A stretch of DNA of 64,000 bases from Callorhinus ursinus (taxonomy: Eukaryota > Chordata > Mammalia > Carnivora > Otariidae): contig NW_020312788.1 of assembly GCF_003265705.1 (NCBI RefSeq), positions 3,090,193-3,154,192 on the forward strand, written 5' to 3'. The position numbers and the translations under genes are program-made. Position 1 is the first letter of the stretch; each line of letters opens with the position of its first letter. Below are positions 1 through 11,375 of the stretch, one piece after another. Below the pieces are notes generated by a model. It ran no database searches. It was not told the origin of the DNA and saw only the letters and a list, made by a program, of their open reading frames with translations.

Positions 1-1764
1 ATGGCCATGTAGACTGAACTACTCTGGGCAATTTACCATGAGGAATATCATGACACATAACCCTTGGCCTTTAAGGATCATATTACATTTTAGTTTAAGG
101 AAATAAAGATATAAATATAGGAAATCTTAAATCATTATCAGGCTGCATGTGATGAATTGCTCAAATATAATTGAGAATAAGCGGTGTAGTTTTTCACATG
201 TAAATGTCCCCTGGAGTAGCCCACCAAGGCTGCCTCTCTGAGGTGTCCTGAAGGCTTTGGGAGTGGGTGGGTCAGGAGGCGACTGAGCATGGTGCCTTCC
301 AGCTGTGCTGTGCAGCTCCTTGCTGGACTCTAGAGATGAGGAACGGGGGAGGAATGGAGGAAGAAATGTGAAAAGGTACCAGTGCAGTTTTAGGACTAAC
401 TTGATTTTTTTTTTTTTTTTTACCAGACTGAATTTTGATATATGATATTCTTGCTTATACCCTTTTCTGGGGCGGGGGGCTCTCACAGTTTCTGAGGTGT
501 AAGTGAGCAATGTATATTTGAGAATTGTGCCTTTACTGTTTAAGTGTTAAATAGAAGTTGTAAGAGCTTGCTGTTTACTAACTGCTTTTCTTGTCCCTGT
601 TATGAGGTTGATTCCTCTTCAGGGTCCTCAATCACTTTTTCCTCTGTTCCCTTGAAAGGGAGAATTTAAAATAACCGCCCTCTTTGGCAGTGGTGCTGTT
701 AGAACTGTTACTCTGGGCTTTTACTTCCAGGTGGTTTGTTGGCTGGCTGCTGGTCTGTGGTGTGCTGCATTCTCAGTCTTCTTTGTCTTCTGCGAGCTCA
801 CTCGCTTTCCCCAAAAGCTGTCACCGGACTTGGTCTGTCCCCCACCACAGTACAGCAGAGACAGTGTGTGGACTTGGGTGTTTGTGGATCTGGTGGCATG
901 TACATTTGAATCTTCTGCTTTCTTCTCTTTTTGTAAGCTCCTGGTCTTTCTATACTTTGTTTCTTAGAGAATTACAGAGGTTGCTCTGTTCAGTGTTTTC
1001 ATCTTTTGTATAAACAGCCTTTGGGTCCTATTCCAGCATTTTATCAAGATTACTTTAATGACAAACCAGCTGATGCTCAGTAATCTCTCTAAGGCTAGAA
1101 TTCGCTTTATGACATTCATTAAATCATCATGTTTAAGAACTCCAAATTTATCACAGTGGCCTTGGACTTCAAGTTGCATATTGAATGATAAGGAAAAGAC
1201 ATATTTTTTTCTATTTTATTGTCTATTACTAGTGTTGAAGGTGGCAAGGCCCATTAAGTCTAAGGTTACCTTAATGGGATGCCGTCTCTGCCATTAAACT
1301 GACAAAACCTTTGATGTACACAACAGTATTTCCAGGACCTTTCCCTTGTCCCTCAAAAGTCAGTTGTTGTTATTTACTTATGCCCTTGTATCACTCAGAA
1401 AAAAGGAGCCGCATAGAAATGATACATTTTAAATGGCCTACAGATACATTAATGGCCTACAGATCTGCTCTCAAGGAACATAAGCAAGGGATGCCATCTT
1501 GGTACTTTCTTCCTTGCTCTGGCTCACCAGTATCTCCCAGAAAGGAGCCCTGACTTTTGTGGTTGCCACCCAGGGGAACTTCTAGATTGCCTGGCTCTGG
1601 TGGCCAGCAGGACTTAAGTTTGTGGCCCCATAGGACTGTATATATTTGCATGCTTTTAAAAGCTGCTGAGAGTCTGGTTTCCAGTCAGCCTGAATCTATG
1701 TGTTAAGAGCTTCACATCTGGGACCCTGGCAGATCTTGGCACATCCTCAACTATTGGGAACTAT
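1..1764. other. Intronic sequence, nothing recognised
   Basis: AT-rich intron with a 17-base oligo(T) run at about 405-421. The small ORFs on both strands have no recognisable domain. No young repeat was seen before the L1 that starts near 1765. Confidence 0.5.
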
Positions 1765-2261
1765 TAAAAATATAATAGTTTGCTTGGACAAGCACAGAAG
1801 TTTGAGAGATGATCAACAGCTGGGGCAGGGCTGAACAAAAAGGTTCATCTCCTACCCAAGGTCACTCCTTCAAGAGTGTGGTTGTTTCATCTACTGTATA
1901 GAAATCAACAGAGGCCAGCAATATGAAGAAAAGAGTAATATGTTCCAAATAGAAAATAGAACCTCAGGGAAAAAAAACAATGAAATGGAAATAAATAATT
2001 TACCTTATAAAGAGTTCAAAGTCGTGGTCGTAAAGATGCTCACTGAACTGGGGTGAAGAATGGATGAACAAAGAACTTCAGCAAAGAGATGGGAAATAGA
2101 AGAAAACAGCAAATAGAAGTCACACAGCTGAAGACTACAATAACTGAAAAATACACTGGAGGGGTTCAACAGTAGGCTAGATGAAGAAGGAAAACCAGTC
2201 AACTTGAAGACAAAGCCATGTAACTCACCTAATCAGAGCAATGAAAAGAAAAATTGAATAA

Positions 2262-2451
2262 GGGGCGCCTGGGTGGCTCAGTCAGTTAAGAGTCTGCCTT
2301 CAGCTCAGGTCATGATTCCAGGGTCCTGGGATCAAGCCCTGCATCGGGCTCTCTGTTCAGCGGGGAGCCTGCTTCTCCCTCTCCCTCTGCCTCTCTCCCT
2401 GCTTGTGTTGTCTCGCTTTCTCTGGCAGATAAATAAAATCTTAAAAAAAAA
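2262..2451 (+). mobile_element. Can-SINE (tRNA-derived), inside L1
   Basis: The tRNA-like head GGGGCGCCTGGGTGGCTCAG is followed by TCAGGTCATGATTCCAGGG, a pyrimidine-rich body, and the tail AAATAAAATCTTAAAAAAAAA. It is inserted in the ORF1 region of the L1, so it is younger than that element. The target-site duplication is not clean. Confidence 0.92.
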
Positions 2452-3916
2452 TGAAAAAATGTGAAGATAGCTCAAGGGACTTATTAGACAACATAAATGG
2501 ACTAACATTTGCGTCTTCGGGCTCTCAGGAAAGAAAGGGGTAAAAATCTTATTTGAAGAAATAATGGCTGAAGGCCTCCCTAGCTTATGGAAAGAAACAG
2601 ACATCCAGATTTAGGAAGCCCAGAGAGTTCCAAACAAGAGAAGAACCAAGAGACTTACACCAAAACACATTAAAATTAAATTGTCAAAGGTAAAGACAAG
2701 GAGAGACTATTGAAAGCAGCAAGAGAAAAAACAAGTTGTTACATACAAGGGAGGCCCACATTATAAACACTTTTTTTTTTTTTTTTTTTTTAGCACAAAC
2801 TATGACTAGAAGGGAATGGCATGATATATTCAAAATTCTGAAAGGAAAACCTTCTAACCAAGAATACTCTACCCAGCAAAGTTATCATTTAGAATTGAAG
2901 GGGATATAAAAAGTTTTCATACAGGCTAAAGCTAAAGAAGTTCATCACTACTAAACTGACTTTACAGGAAATGTTAAAGGGACTTCTTTAAGCTGAAAAG
3001 AAATATTATTAAATAGTAACAACACATGTGAAAGAATAAATCTCAATAGCAAAGAAAATATATATAGGAATGGTAGTATGAAGGCTAAAAGAAGTAGCAG
3101 AAGTAACTATGATTACAATAATTAAAGGATACCCAAGAGAGATATAAAATGTGACATCAAAAACATAGGAGGAACGGCGGGGGGGGGGGAGTAAAAATGT
3201 TGAACTTTGTATTGTAAAACTTAAGGTGTTATCAACTTAAAATAGATTGCCACAGATATAAATTGTTATGTATATATATCTGCAAAGCAGTTAATGTGAT
3301 ATACCACATTAATAAGATGAAAATTAAAAAATCATATGATTATCTCAGTAGATGTAGAAAGAGCATTGACAAAATTCAGCATCCATTTATGATAAAAAGT
3401 CTCAAGAAATTATAGGTAGAGAGAATATACCTAATAAAGAGAGTGTACATGATAAAGGCTATTTATGAAAGCCCACACATAATATATTCAACAACAGAAA
3501 CCTAAAAGCTTTTTTCAAAGATCAGAAATAAGATGAAAATGTCCACTCTTGCCACTTTTATTCAACATAATATTGGAAGTCCTAGCTAGAGCAGTTAGAC
3601 AAAAAAAGAAAAAAGGTATCCAATTTGGAAGAGAAGAATTAAAACTGTCACTATCTGCCGATGTGATGATATTATATATAGAAAACTCTAGAGGCCTTCA
3701 AAAACTGTTAGAATAAATTCAGTAAAGTTGTGGAATCCAAAATCCATACACAAAGATCCATTGCATTATTTTACACTAATGAACTATCAAAGAGAAATTA
3801 AGAAAACAATCCCATTCATAATTGAAAAAGAATAAAATACCTAGGAAAAAATTTAACCAAGGAGGTTAAAGACCTGGATATTGAAAACTATAAGACAAGA
3901 AAGAAAGGAATTGAAG

Positions 3917-4108
3917 GGGGCGCCTGAGTGGCTCAGTCGTTAAGTGTCTGCCTTCGGCTCAGGTCATGATCCCGGGGTGCTGGGATCGAGCCCCGCATCG
4001 GGCTCCCTGCTCAGCGGGAAGCCTGCTTCTCCCTCTCCCACTCCCCCTGCTTGTGTTCCCTCTCTTGCTGTGTTTCTCTGTCAAATAAATAAAATCTTAA
4101 AAAAAAAA
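3917..4108 (+). mobile_element. Can-SINE, inside L1
   Basis: The head is GGGGCGCCTGAGTGGCTCAG, the interior has CATGATCCCGGGGTGCTGGG, and the body CTCCCTCTCCCACTCCCCCT ends in AAATAAATAAAATCTT plus oligo(A). It splits the L1 ORF2 region just 5' of a GAAGACAAATAAATGG motif. Confidence 0.92.
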
Positions 4109-4270
4109 GAAGACAAATAAATGGGAAACTATTCCAAGCTCAGAGACTAGAAAAACTAATATTGTTAAAATGTCCCTACTTCCCAAAGCAATCTATAGAT
4201 TCACTGCAATCTTTATCAAAATTCCAATGGTATTTTTCACAGAAATATTATAAACAGTTGTAACATTTGT

Positions 4271-4588
4271 TTGAACCCCAAAAGAACCCAAATGGCCAAA
4301 CCAATCTTGAGAAAGAAGAACAGAGCCTATGGTATCATACTTCCTGATTTCAAACTATATTACAAAACTGTAGTAATTAAAACAGCCTGGTATTGGCATA
4401 AAAATATAGATCAGAGCAGAATAGAGGGCCCAGAAATAAACCCACGTATATATGCTCAATTTACAACAAAGGAGCCAAGAAAAATATTGGACAGTGTCTT
4501 TAATAAATGGTACTTGGAAAATTGGACAACCATGTGCAAAAAAATGAAACTGGACCACTACCTTGCATCATACACAAAAATTAACTGA
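4271..4588 (+). pseudogene. L1 ORF2 C-terminal relic, open for 105 codons
   Basis: The frame reads [20 protein letters not shown] and then KTAWYWHKN and FNKWYLENW, the hallmark order of the region after the reverse transcriptase in mammalian L1 ORF2. It has lost residues compared with intact L1 and is cut off from the RT core by stops upstream. It is a decayed remnant, not an expressed gene. Confidence 0.8.
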
Positions 4589-5889
4589 AAATGGATTAAA
4601 GACCTAAATGTAAGACCTGAAACCATAAAACTCTTAAAAGGAAACATAGGTGATTAAGCCCTTTGACATAGGTCTTGGCGATGATTTTTTTAAATCTGAC
4701 ACCAAAAGCTAAGGCAACAAAAGCAAAAATAAACAAGTGGCATTACATCAAACTAAAAAGCTTCTGCACAGCAAAGGAAATTATCAACAAGATGAAAAGG
4801 CACAACCTATGCAATGGGGAAAAAATATTTGCAAGTTATATCTATATATCTATATATATCTCCAAAATATACAAAGAACTCCTGCAACTCAGTTGCTAAA
4901 AAAAAACCCAAAAAACAATCTGATTAAAAAAATGGGCAGGAGATCTGAATAGACATTTTCCCAAAGAAGACCTACTGATGGTCAACAGGTACATGAAGAC
5001 ATTATTAATCATTCAGGAAATGTAAATCAAAACCACAATATAAGAGATCCCCTCACATTAGAATGGCTGTTGTCAAAAAGACAAGAAGTGAGTGTTGGTA
5101 AGTGTGTAGAGAAAAAGGTACGTACCTACGTGCACTCTTGGTGGAAATGTAAATTAGAGCAGCTGCTATGAAAAACAGTATGCAAGTTCTGCAGAAAATT
5201 AAAAACAAAACTATAATCCGGCAGCTCCACTTTTTGGGTGTTCATCTGAAGAAAACAAAAACTAATTTGGAAAGATATCTGCACCCCCCATGTTCGTTGA
5301 AGCATCATTTACAATAGCCAAGGTACAGAATAACCAAAGCGGCCATGGATAGACGAATGGATATTTATTCAGTGGAATTATCATTCAACCATATAAAAGA
5401 ATGAGGTCTTGCTATTTGCGACAACATGGATGGACCTTGAGAGCATTACACTAAGTGAAATAAGTCAGAGAATAACAAATACTGGATGATCTCTCTTGTA
5501 TGTGGAACCTAAAAGGACAACAACAACAAAACGAGAAACAAAGACAAGCTCATAGAAACAGAGAACGGACTGGTGGTTGCAAGAGATCATGGGGTGTGAG
5601 GTGGGAGAAATAGGTGAACTGTTTTGTTTTTATTTTTTGTTTATGTAAATTGAATAAAAATTTAAAAACTGAGGTAAAGAAAAAATACTTTTTAACATGC
5701 TGCAGGTATGAACAGGGGCTTTAAAATAACCTCTACAAAGAAAAGAATACTTATTTTTATAAAATGCTGTCCTCTCCCCAATTTGGAGGTTGCTTTCCAG
5801 TAGCTAAATCCTCAGTAATGATGCCCATGTCCGTTATTGTTCTGATAAAGAACTGCGAGTGTGGGGCATCATTTTCTATAAAGGGATCC

Positions 5890-6027
5890 CTTTTTTTTAA
5901 TGTTAATCACCATACATTACATCATTAGCTGTTGATGTAGTTTAGCCTGGTGATGGGTGTTAAAGAGGGCACGTTCTGCATGGAGCACTGGGTGTTATAC
6001 GCAAACAATGAATCATGGATCACTACA
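5890..6027 (-). mobile_element. Very short 5'-inverted (twin-primed) L1 with TSD
   Basis: On the - strand, 5890-5941 reads as a carnivore L1 3' end (CTAATGATGTAATGTATGG, then oligo A8). The adjoining 5942-6027 carries the neighbouring L1 3' region in the opposite orientation (GGAGCACTGGGTGTTATACG on +). Both halves contain ACTACATC at their edges. The whole is flanked by a 15-bp duplication, TCTATAAAGGGATCC at 5875-5889 and TCTATAAAGGAATCC at 6028-6042 (14 of 15). This is the classic 5'-inversion structure of L1 retrotransposition. Confidence 0.85.
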
Positions 6028-6042
6028 TCTATAAAGGAATCC

Positions 6043-7396
6043 TTATCTAGAGGATTTCTGTAGTGGATAATCTGCAGCCTCCTAAACTCAAATAAAAAGT
6101 GGCAGTTAGAATCCTCTAGCTTTCAAGTATATATAATAATGCTGTTGAAAATACAAAGTTAGAAATTATGAGAAGATAAAAATCTTAAAGTAAGATGCTT
6201 TTGACCAAGTTCAGAGGAGAAACCAAGGAAAGGATTGAAACAGAACAGGTAGTGGTGGCAGGGGCATGCATCTTTGGCAATGGTCATGGGTCAGAAGTTG
6301 TGCCTGTTGTATGCTTTTGACTTCGTTGTAAGCTAATGTACCTTTCTTGCTGTGTCACTCCCACAAGGAGAATTTGCAGAGAAAATTCACATTTGCATTG
6401 CTTTCGTGTTTTAAGGTTTAGAAGCAGCTGCACGATTTAATCAAGCAGGAAAATATTGTTTAGCTATATTTGGGGGGTTCGCCTTTTTTCTGTACATACG
6501 CACTTAATTGCTCCTATTACTGCTATTTATATTTATTTTCAATTTAAAATTTAGGAATCATCAGCCTCCAAATTAGACTTGTCGCCATTGGTTATTGATG
6601 AGTGTTTTTTTTGCTATCAATGGCTGATAAATAGAACTCAGATTAATTAATTCTGTTCAACAGTTTTTTTTAGCGCCTACTATATGGCAAGCACTGTGCT
6701 TGGGGGCACAAAAATGAATAAAACAAGTTAAAAGATAAAAGGAAATGTACTCTGGTTTTTGGGGAAAAGGTGACCTTGCAACTGCGTTTTGTATTTGTGG
6801 TGAAGATTTTGGTAGCTGAAGTTTGTGTGGAGTCAGGCACTGGGGACAGAAGGTTGAAAAAAGTAATAGTTCTTAACCACTGTTGCAGGTGGTATAGACT
6901 TTAAAAAAATCGGATTAAAGCTATGGCCTGCCCATCCCTCCCCCACAAAAAAATGCAAATTTGACATTTACACAGCATTTTGCATGCAGTTTAGGTGGGC
7001 CTGCTGACCCTCAGAAACCATCCACAGATGCCACAGATCTCCTGGATTAGAGGGAAAGGAGCTAGACCTAAAACCCTTATCACCTGTTGTTTTTCCATGA
7101 ATGCCCAGACACCACCATAACCTCTGCTTTTGAATTGGCTAACCTGACTAAATCTGACTTATTTGTTTGCTGTTTTGGAGACGTAAAAGGGAGCTTGCTC
7201 GCTTCAACGAGTGTAGGCTACGTGCAGAGGTAATTTCTAAAGAAGTCTTTCTCAGACAGGTGGGTAGGTGGAGGTAAGCTAATGCAGTGGCAGACAAAAG
7301 AATGGAAACCGTCATAAACTTTAGAAAATTTCTACATGTTCAACCCCTTGGCAGTTTTCACTTCTGCTTATTTCTTATTAGAACAATTAGATTATT
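6043..7396. other. Intronic sequence with a short L2-like relic
   Basis: Nothing coding was recognised. At about 6670-6725 the text GCCTACTATATGGCAAGCACTGTGCTTGG reads as the 3' end of an L2 LINE in antisense, given here in two overlapping motifs (CCTACTATATGGCAAGC, AAGCACTGTGCTTGG). The remainder is unassigned. Confidence 0.4.
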
Positions 7397-7558
7397 GGGG
7401 CGCCTGGGTGGCTCAGTCATTAAGTGTCTGCCTTCGGCTCAGGTCATGATCCCGGGGTCCTGGGATCTGGCTCCACATCGGGCTCCCTGCTCAGCGGGAA
7501 GCCTGCTTCTCCCTCTCCCACTCCCCCTGCTTGTGTTCCTGCTCTCGCTGTGTCTCTC

Positions 7559-7586
<28 letters not shown>
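7397..7586 (+). mobile_element. Can-SINE
   Basis: It has the head GGGGCGCCTGGGTGGCTCAG, the interior CATGATCCCGGGGTCCTGGG, the body CTCCCTCTCCCACTCCCCCT, and an oligo(A) run of 23 at 7564-7586. The usual AAATAAAATCTT segment before the A tail is missing, so the 3' end is shortened. Confidence 0.92.
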
Positions 7587-7590
<4 letters not shown>

Positions 7591-8206
7591 CTACCTCTAG
7601 TTTGCAAAGATTTTTCTCCTATTTTTTTCCCTTTGTTTTCTTCTGGAAATTTTTATGTTAGCCTTTACATTTATGGCTGTACATATTTTAAATTCATTTT
7701 TGTGGGTGGCGTAAAATCATGGTCAGTGTTTTTTTTTTCCCTTACAGATACTCAGTTGTTTCAGCCTCATTTGTCCAATGAGCTGAACATTTGTGATAAG
7801 TTTCTCATGATAAAAACAATGTGGAGTTTTTGTTGGGGGGTCTGCGGTTGGAGAGTTCAGAAGAATAAGCTCAGAGATGGTCTCCCACCTGAGCCATATA
7901 CCTGTTAACATTTTGGTGGCTCATTCAGACACTTTCTCCGTGTGTATGTGCGTGAAATTATGCCATAGACAATGCTTTGTAACCTAACCTAGCCGCCTTC
8001 AGGCGACATCTCTGTTCCATATTACCATCTCAGCCTCACCCAAGGATCCCCTGTCTCACTGTTTTTCCCCCTCAGTGGTGACCAAAAACAATTACCTGGT
8101 GTTGCTTTTAGTGTTTAAGTTTTAGCTCAGTTCTCTGCCTTTCCTTTTAAGGGTTCCCCCTCTAAATGATGATGAGTCATTATAGCACAAATTCTTTTTC
8201 AAATCC

Positions 8207-8895
8207 TAGTGGATCTTTTTTTTAAAGGAACTTTCTCCCTATATTATAAAAGTAATACGTGTTCATTAGAGGAAATTTGAAAAATACCAGAAGGTCTAAA
8301 GAAAATGATTACCCATCAAAACATCACTCAGGGTAAGCACAATTAACATTTTGGTGTATTTCCATCCTTTTTTTTTTTTTTTTTTTTACTCTGCATATAT
8401 TTTTATTGTCCCAATTATACTACATATGCAGTTTTGTGGCCTGTTTTTTTTACACTTGGTATTACACTATAACCATTTTCTCATGTCATTAAAAATCCTT
8501 TATAAACACTTTAATAGCTACATAATATTGCATCCTATGGTTATTCCACTGTAGTTTATTTAACTATCTGCCTATCACTGGATACTTAATTTGTTTCCAG
8601 ATTTTTGCTACAAAAGAAGTTCTTTAAAGACTGGTATTGAACTGAAAAATCAGATTTCTAACTTACTTTGTATGTCAGATTTAGAGCTGTAGAATTGGTA
8701 AATCAAGGGGTATATGATAATTCTAAAATTCTGGAAACATGTTGCCAAACAAGCCTCTCAGAAGATAGTATTAATTGATGCTCCCAGTAGCAATGAAGTA
8801 AAGTCTAAAGGATTACATCCTTGCCAGTGTTCCTTGTTTCATATTATCATTTTGTAATCTTTGCTCATTTTATTTGGAAGATTAAAAAGTAGTGA
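8207..8895 (-). mobile_element. Probable old L1-like relic, antisense
   Basis: Motifs such as AACATTTTGGTGTATTTCC (8345-8363), the ATTCCACTGTAGTTTATTTAAC stretch (given in part) and TGTTGCCAAACAAGCCTCTC near 8741 resemble old LINE-1 3' regions read in antisense. A 20-base oligo(T) lies near 8371-8390. The family is uncertain and the borders are approximate. Confidence 0.4.
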
Positions 8896-10616
8896 TCAGA
8901 TTTTGTAGTTTGCATTCCACTGAGCCAAGTCTCAAAATCCCCAGATGGACAAAGCCAGAAAGGGCTTGAAAAGACCCTTTAATTGTAATTGGGTTTCCAA
9001 GCCCAGTAAAATGACTTATCCCTGTATAGAAGAAATGGATATTTCTATTGCTATTCTAAAAGAATTCACACCATGTCCCCACATGTGCATTAGTCTTAAC
9101 AAAACAAGCCTAAGGCTTTCCTTTGAAATTGGAAAGTTCATTATAATAGCAAAGAAAGAAATGAGGTTATTCTGAACTTACTTGTTCTTCGCGATTACCT
9201 GCTGAAGTCCAGTGATGATTGTTTCCTCTTTTGAGTGTGCGCTCAAATGATCCCTTCAATACTGAGATGCTGAAGAGCAGCCTCTTTGTATCAGTCTCTT
9301 TGTTTTTTTTCCCTTTCCTCACCTTTCCCTAGAAAGACTGTGTGCATGCTCTAGTCCTTGCCCTTACTCCATCAGTGGGCAATAGGAATCCTGTTGCTGG
9401 TTTCCTACCTGGCTAGTAGACAGCAGGTGCAAGTTCAGGGCATCTGGGGGAAGCCCTTGACTTATGAGATCCAGTGGGTACTGATCTTAGAGATCAACCA
9501 GCTAGAGGGACCCAGATAAGTCTGGAAATAGGTCACCTTCTCCCTTAAAACCTCTGCTTCTGAACCTGTTGTTTAATGATATGGGTAAACATTTTTGCCC
9601 TACTCAAGAACGGTAAGCCCAGGTTTAGAGCTTAGCAGAGCTATTGGGCCAGTACTATTTTATCAACTCTAGGGCCAGATCATTTGGCTTGCCAGGAGGA
9701 AATCAATAATAAGACACCTGTTTTCCCCCAAAGGCACATAGTGATGTGTTTCTGGTCTGATGAAGTCCTGCAGTATGATCTCCTAATGATTAAAAATTAC
9801 TACAATGGGTGATGATGGGGAGCTTACTCCGTGAGCTTTCTTCACCAGCTTTATCATCTTTCGACCAAAGCAGCAAGTCCTTTTCCTGTACAGCCTCACA
9901 GTACTGTGGTTTGGGTATTGGCAGAGTAGCCACAGGATTTGGGCTAATCACACACTAAAATAGTCTGAGTTATGCATTGTTCCTTGGTAAACCTGTCCTC
10001 TTATGTCTTAATGTGAAAAACCTGCAAAGTGACATTGAAATTCCTCATTTTTTTCTCTAAGCTTGATAGACTTGAATTTTCTCAGTGCTAAGCATTTATT
10101 TGCCAGTTCATCTTAGGAAATGCGAAGCCTGGGAATGACCTTGGTTCAGTTACCGCTTCCTTCGCAGTATTAGGAGTTCCCTTTTTAAGTGTGTTTAAGG
10201 AGAGGATGGGGATGGGGGCGGGGGAGCAGCAGGGCGTGATGGGGTAGACGTTTCGAAGGTAAAGAAAAAGACATTCATGGTTTCAATGTCTGAGATGAGA
10301 ACTTTCTTAAGCACAGTACACCAAACACCTTTGATGCACCCCAGCTTGCTTACCTGTGGAGTTTGTTTTCATCTCTGAATCCTGATTGGTCGTAAGCTCA
10401 TTGAACACAGTCTGTACATTATTTCATCTCTATGTATTCTCTCCTCCCAGGCCTCACACGCTGCCTATATCTGTCCTACACATGTAGCTGAGCTCTATGA
10501 GTGAGTTTCTCTGCGCACCTCATTTTTCTACTCACCCATCAGTGTAACCTCAGTCTTAGTTCCCAGATAGATTTGATCACATATACTCAGTCACATGGCC
10601 TGTTAGATACTTTGTT
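8896..10616. other. Intronic sequence, nothing recognised
   Basis: No repeat family or coding signal was recognised. A G-rich patch at 10208-10234 has four G-tracts that could form a quadruplex. Confidence 0.4.
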
Positions 10617-10629
10617 TGAAGTTTAAAAA

Positions 10630-10807
10630 AATTTTTTTTTTAAAGATTTATTTATTTATTCATGAGAGACAGAGAGAGAGAGAGAAGCAGAGGGAGAAGC
10701 AGGCTCCCAAGGAGCAGGGAGCCCGATGCGGGACTCGATCCCAGAACCCTGGGATCATGACCTGAGCCGAAGGCAGATGCTTAACCATCTGAGCCACCCA
10801 GGCGCCC
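10630..10807 (-). mobile_element. Can-SINE with perfect 13-bp TSD
   Basis: In antisense it reads oligo(T), AAAGATTTATTTATTTATT, a GAGA-rich body, GATCATGACCTGAGCCGAAG, then GAGCCACCCAGGCGCCC. The duplication TGAAGTTTAAAAA occurs at 10617-10629 and 10808-10820. Confidence 0.95.
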
Positions 10808-11266
10808 TGAAGTTTAAAAATTATATTTGATGCATAGTTTCAGTTATTTTTGTCAGGAAAAAGGGAAGACAAAGTCGAAAGGATCAAACTCTTCTCTGAG
10901 CTTCAAGAACTACCTAGTAGGCTATTTTAGAATTGCAAGAGTAGTAATTTTATTTAAATTATTATTCTAAATTTATAAGAACACATGTTGGTAATCACAT
11001 GTCAGATACTGAAGTGAAATTAAAATAAAGTTGTCATGTATCCCAAGCAAAAGCAAGACCATCATCACAGGCATCCTTATTTCTGGCCTTTAAAACTCCT
11101 CAGGAGTGGAAATCTGTTTTTCATTTGTAACCAGTCAGAAGCCTGAACAACATTCTGGATACAGGAGGTTCCCAGAACAAGCTTGAATCATCAGCGGGCA
11201 ACTTTGATACTGGCTCCAAGTCTTTCAAATACACAGCTGCTTGGCAGCCAGATTCAGGCTCTAGTT

Positions 11267-11269
<3 letters not shown>

Positions 11270-11301
<32 letters not shown>
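11270..11301. repeat. Oligo(A) run, 32 bases
   Basis: An uninterrupted run of A, directly beside the transposase-like motif on the - strand. It may be the tail of an unrecognised retrocopy or a local expansion. Confidence 0.95.
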
Positions 11302-11303
<2 letters not shown>

Positions 11304-11305
<2 letters not shown>

Positions 11306-11375
11306 TCAGATCATTTAAAAATGTTTTATTAATGGCCACATCAACAGGCTGAAGGAGGTCAGTATGCTGAGGCAC
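11304..11375 (-). pseudogene. Possible pogo/Tigger-type transposase remnant
   Basis: On the - strand the frame reads HTDLLQPVDVAINKTFLNDL. This resembles the TSLLQPLDVxINKPFK signature near the last catalytic residues of pogo/Tigger (DDE) transposases. The match covers only about 24 residues. It is then broken by the oligo(A/T) run, and the sequence beyond is not recognisable as transposase. It could be a relic of a DNA transposon or a chance resemblance. Confidence 0.45.

Larger units (their letters stand above)
1765..5665 (+). mobile_element. Old LINE-1 with internal deletion
   Basis: The stretch follows the mammalian L1M (L1MA/L1MB-like) order. It has a 5'-UTR-like start (AGCTGGGGCAGGGCTGA near 1819) and a degenerate ORF1 region (GAAACAGACATCCAG near 2595, ACTCTACCCAGCAAAG near 2866, ATGTTAAAGGGACTTC near 2971). 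From about 3300 it jumps to the reverse-transcriptase region of ORF2, continuing to the ORF2 C-terminus and a 3' UTR with the GGATGGACCTTGAGAGCATTAC motif near 5428. About 2 kb of ORF2 (endonuclease and early RT) is missing. Two Can-SINEs interrupt the element at 2.26 and 3.92 kb, and an oligo(T) run of 21 sits in the ORF1 part (2771-2791). It is non-functional. The subfamily is not certain. Confidence 0.85.

Noticed and set aside
1765..5665. Retroviral or retrotransposon polymerase gene
   Set aside because: It is a decayed L1 with an internal deletion and stops; no LTRs, gag or env-like sequence was seen anywhere in the window.
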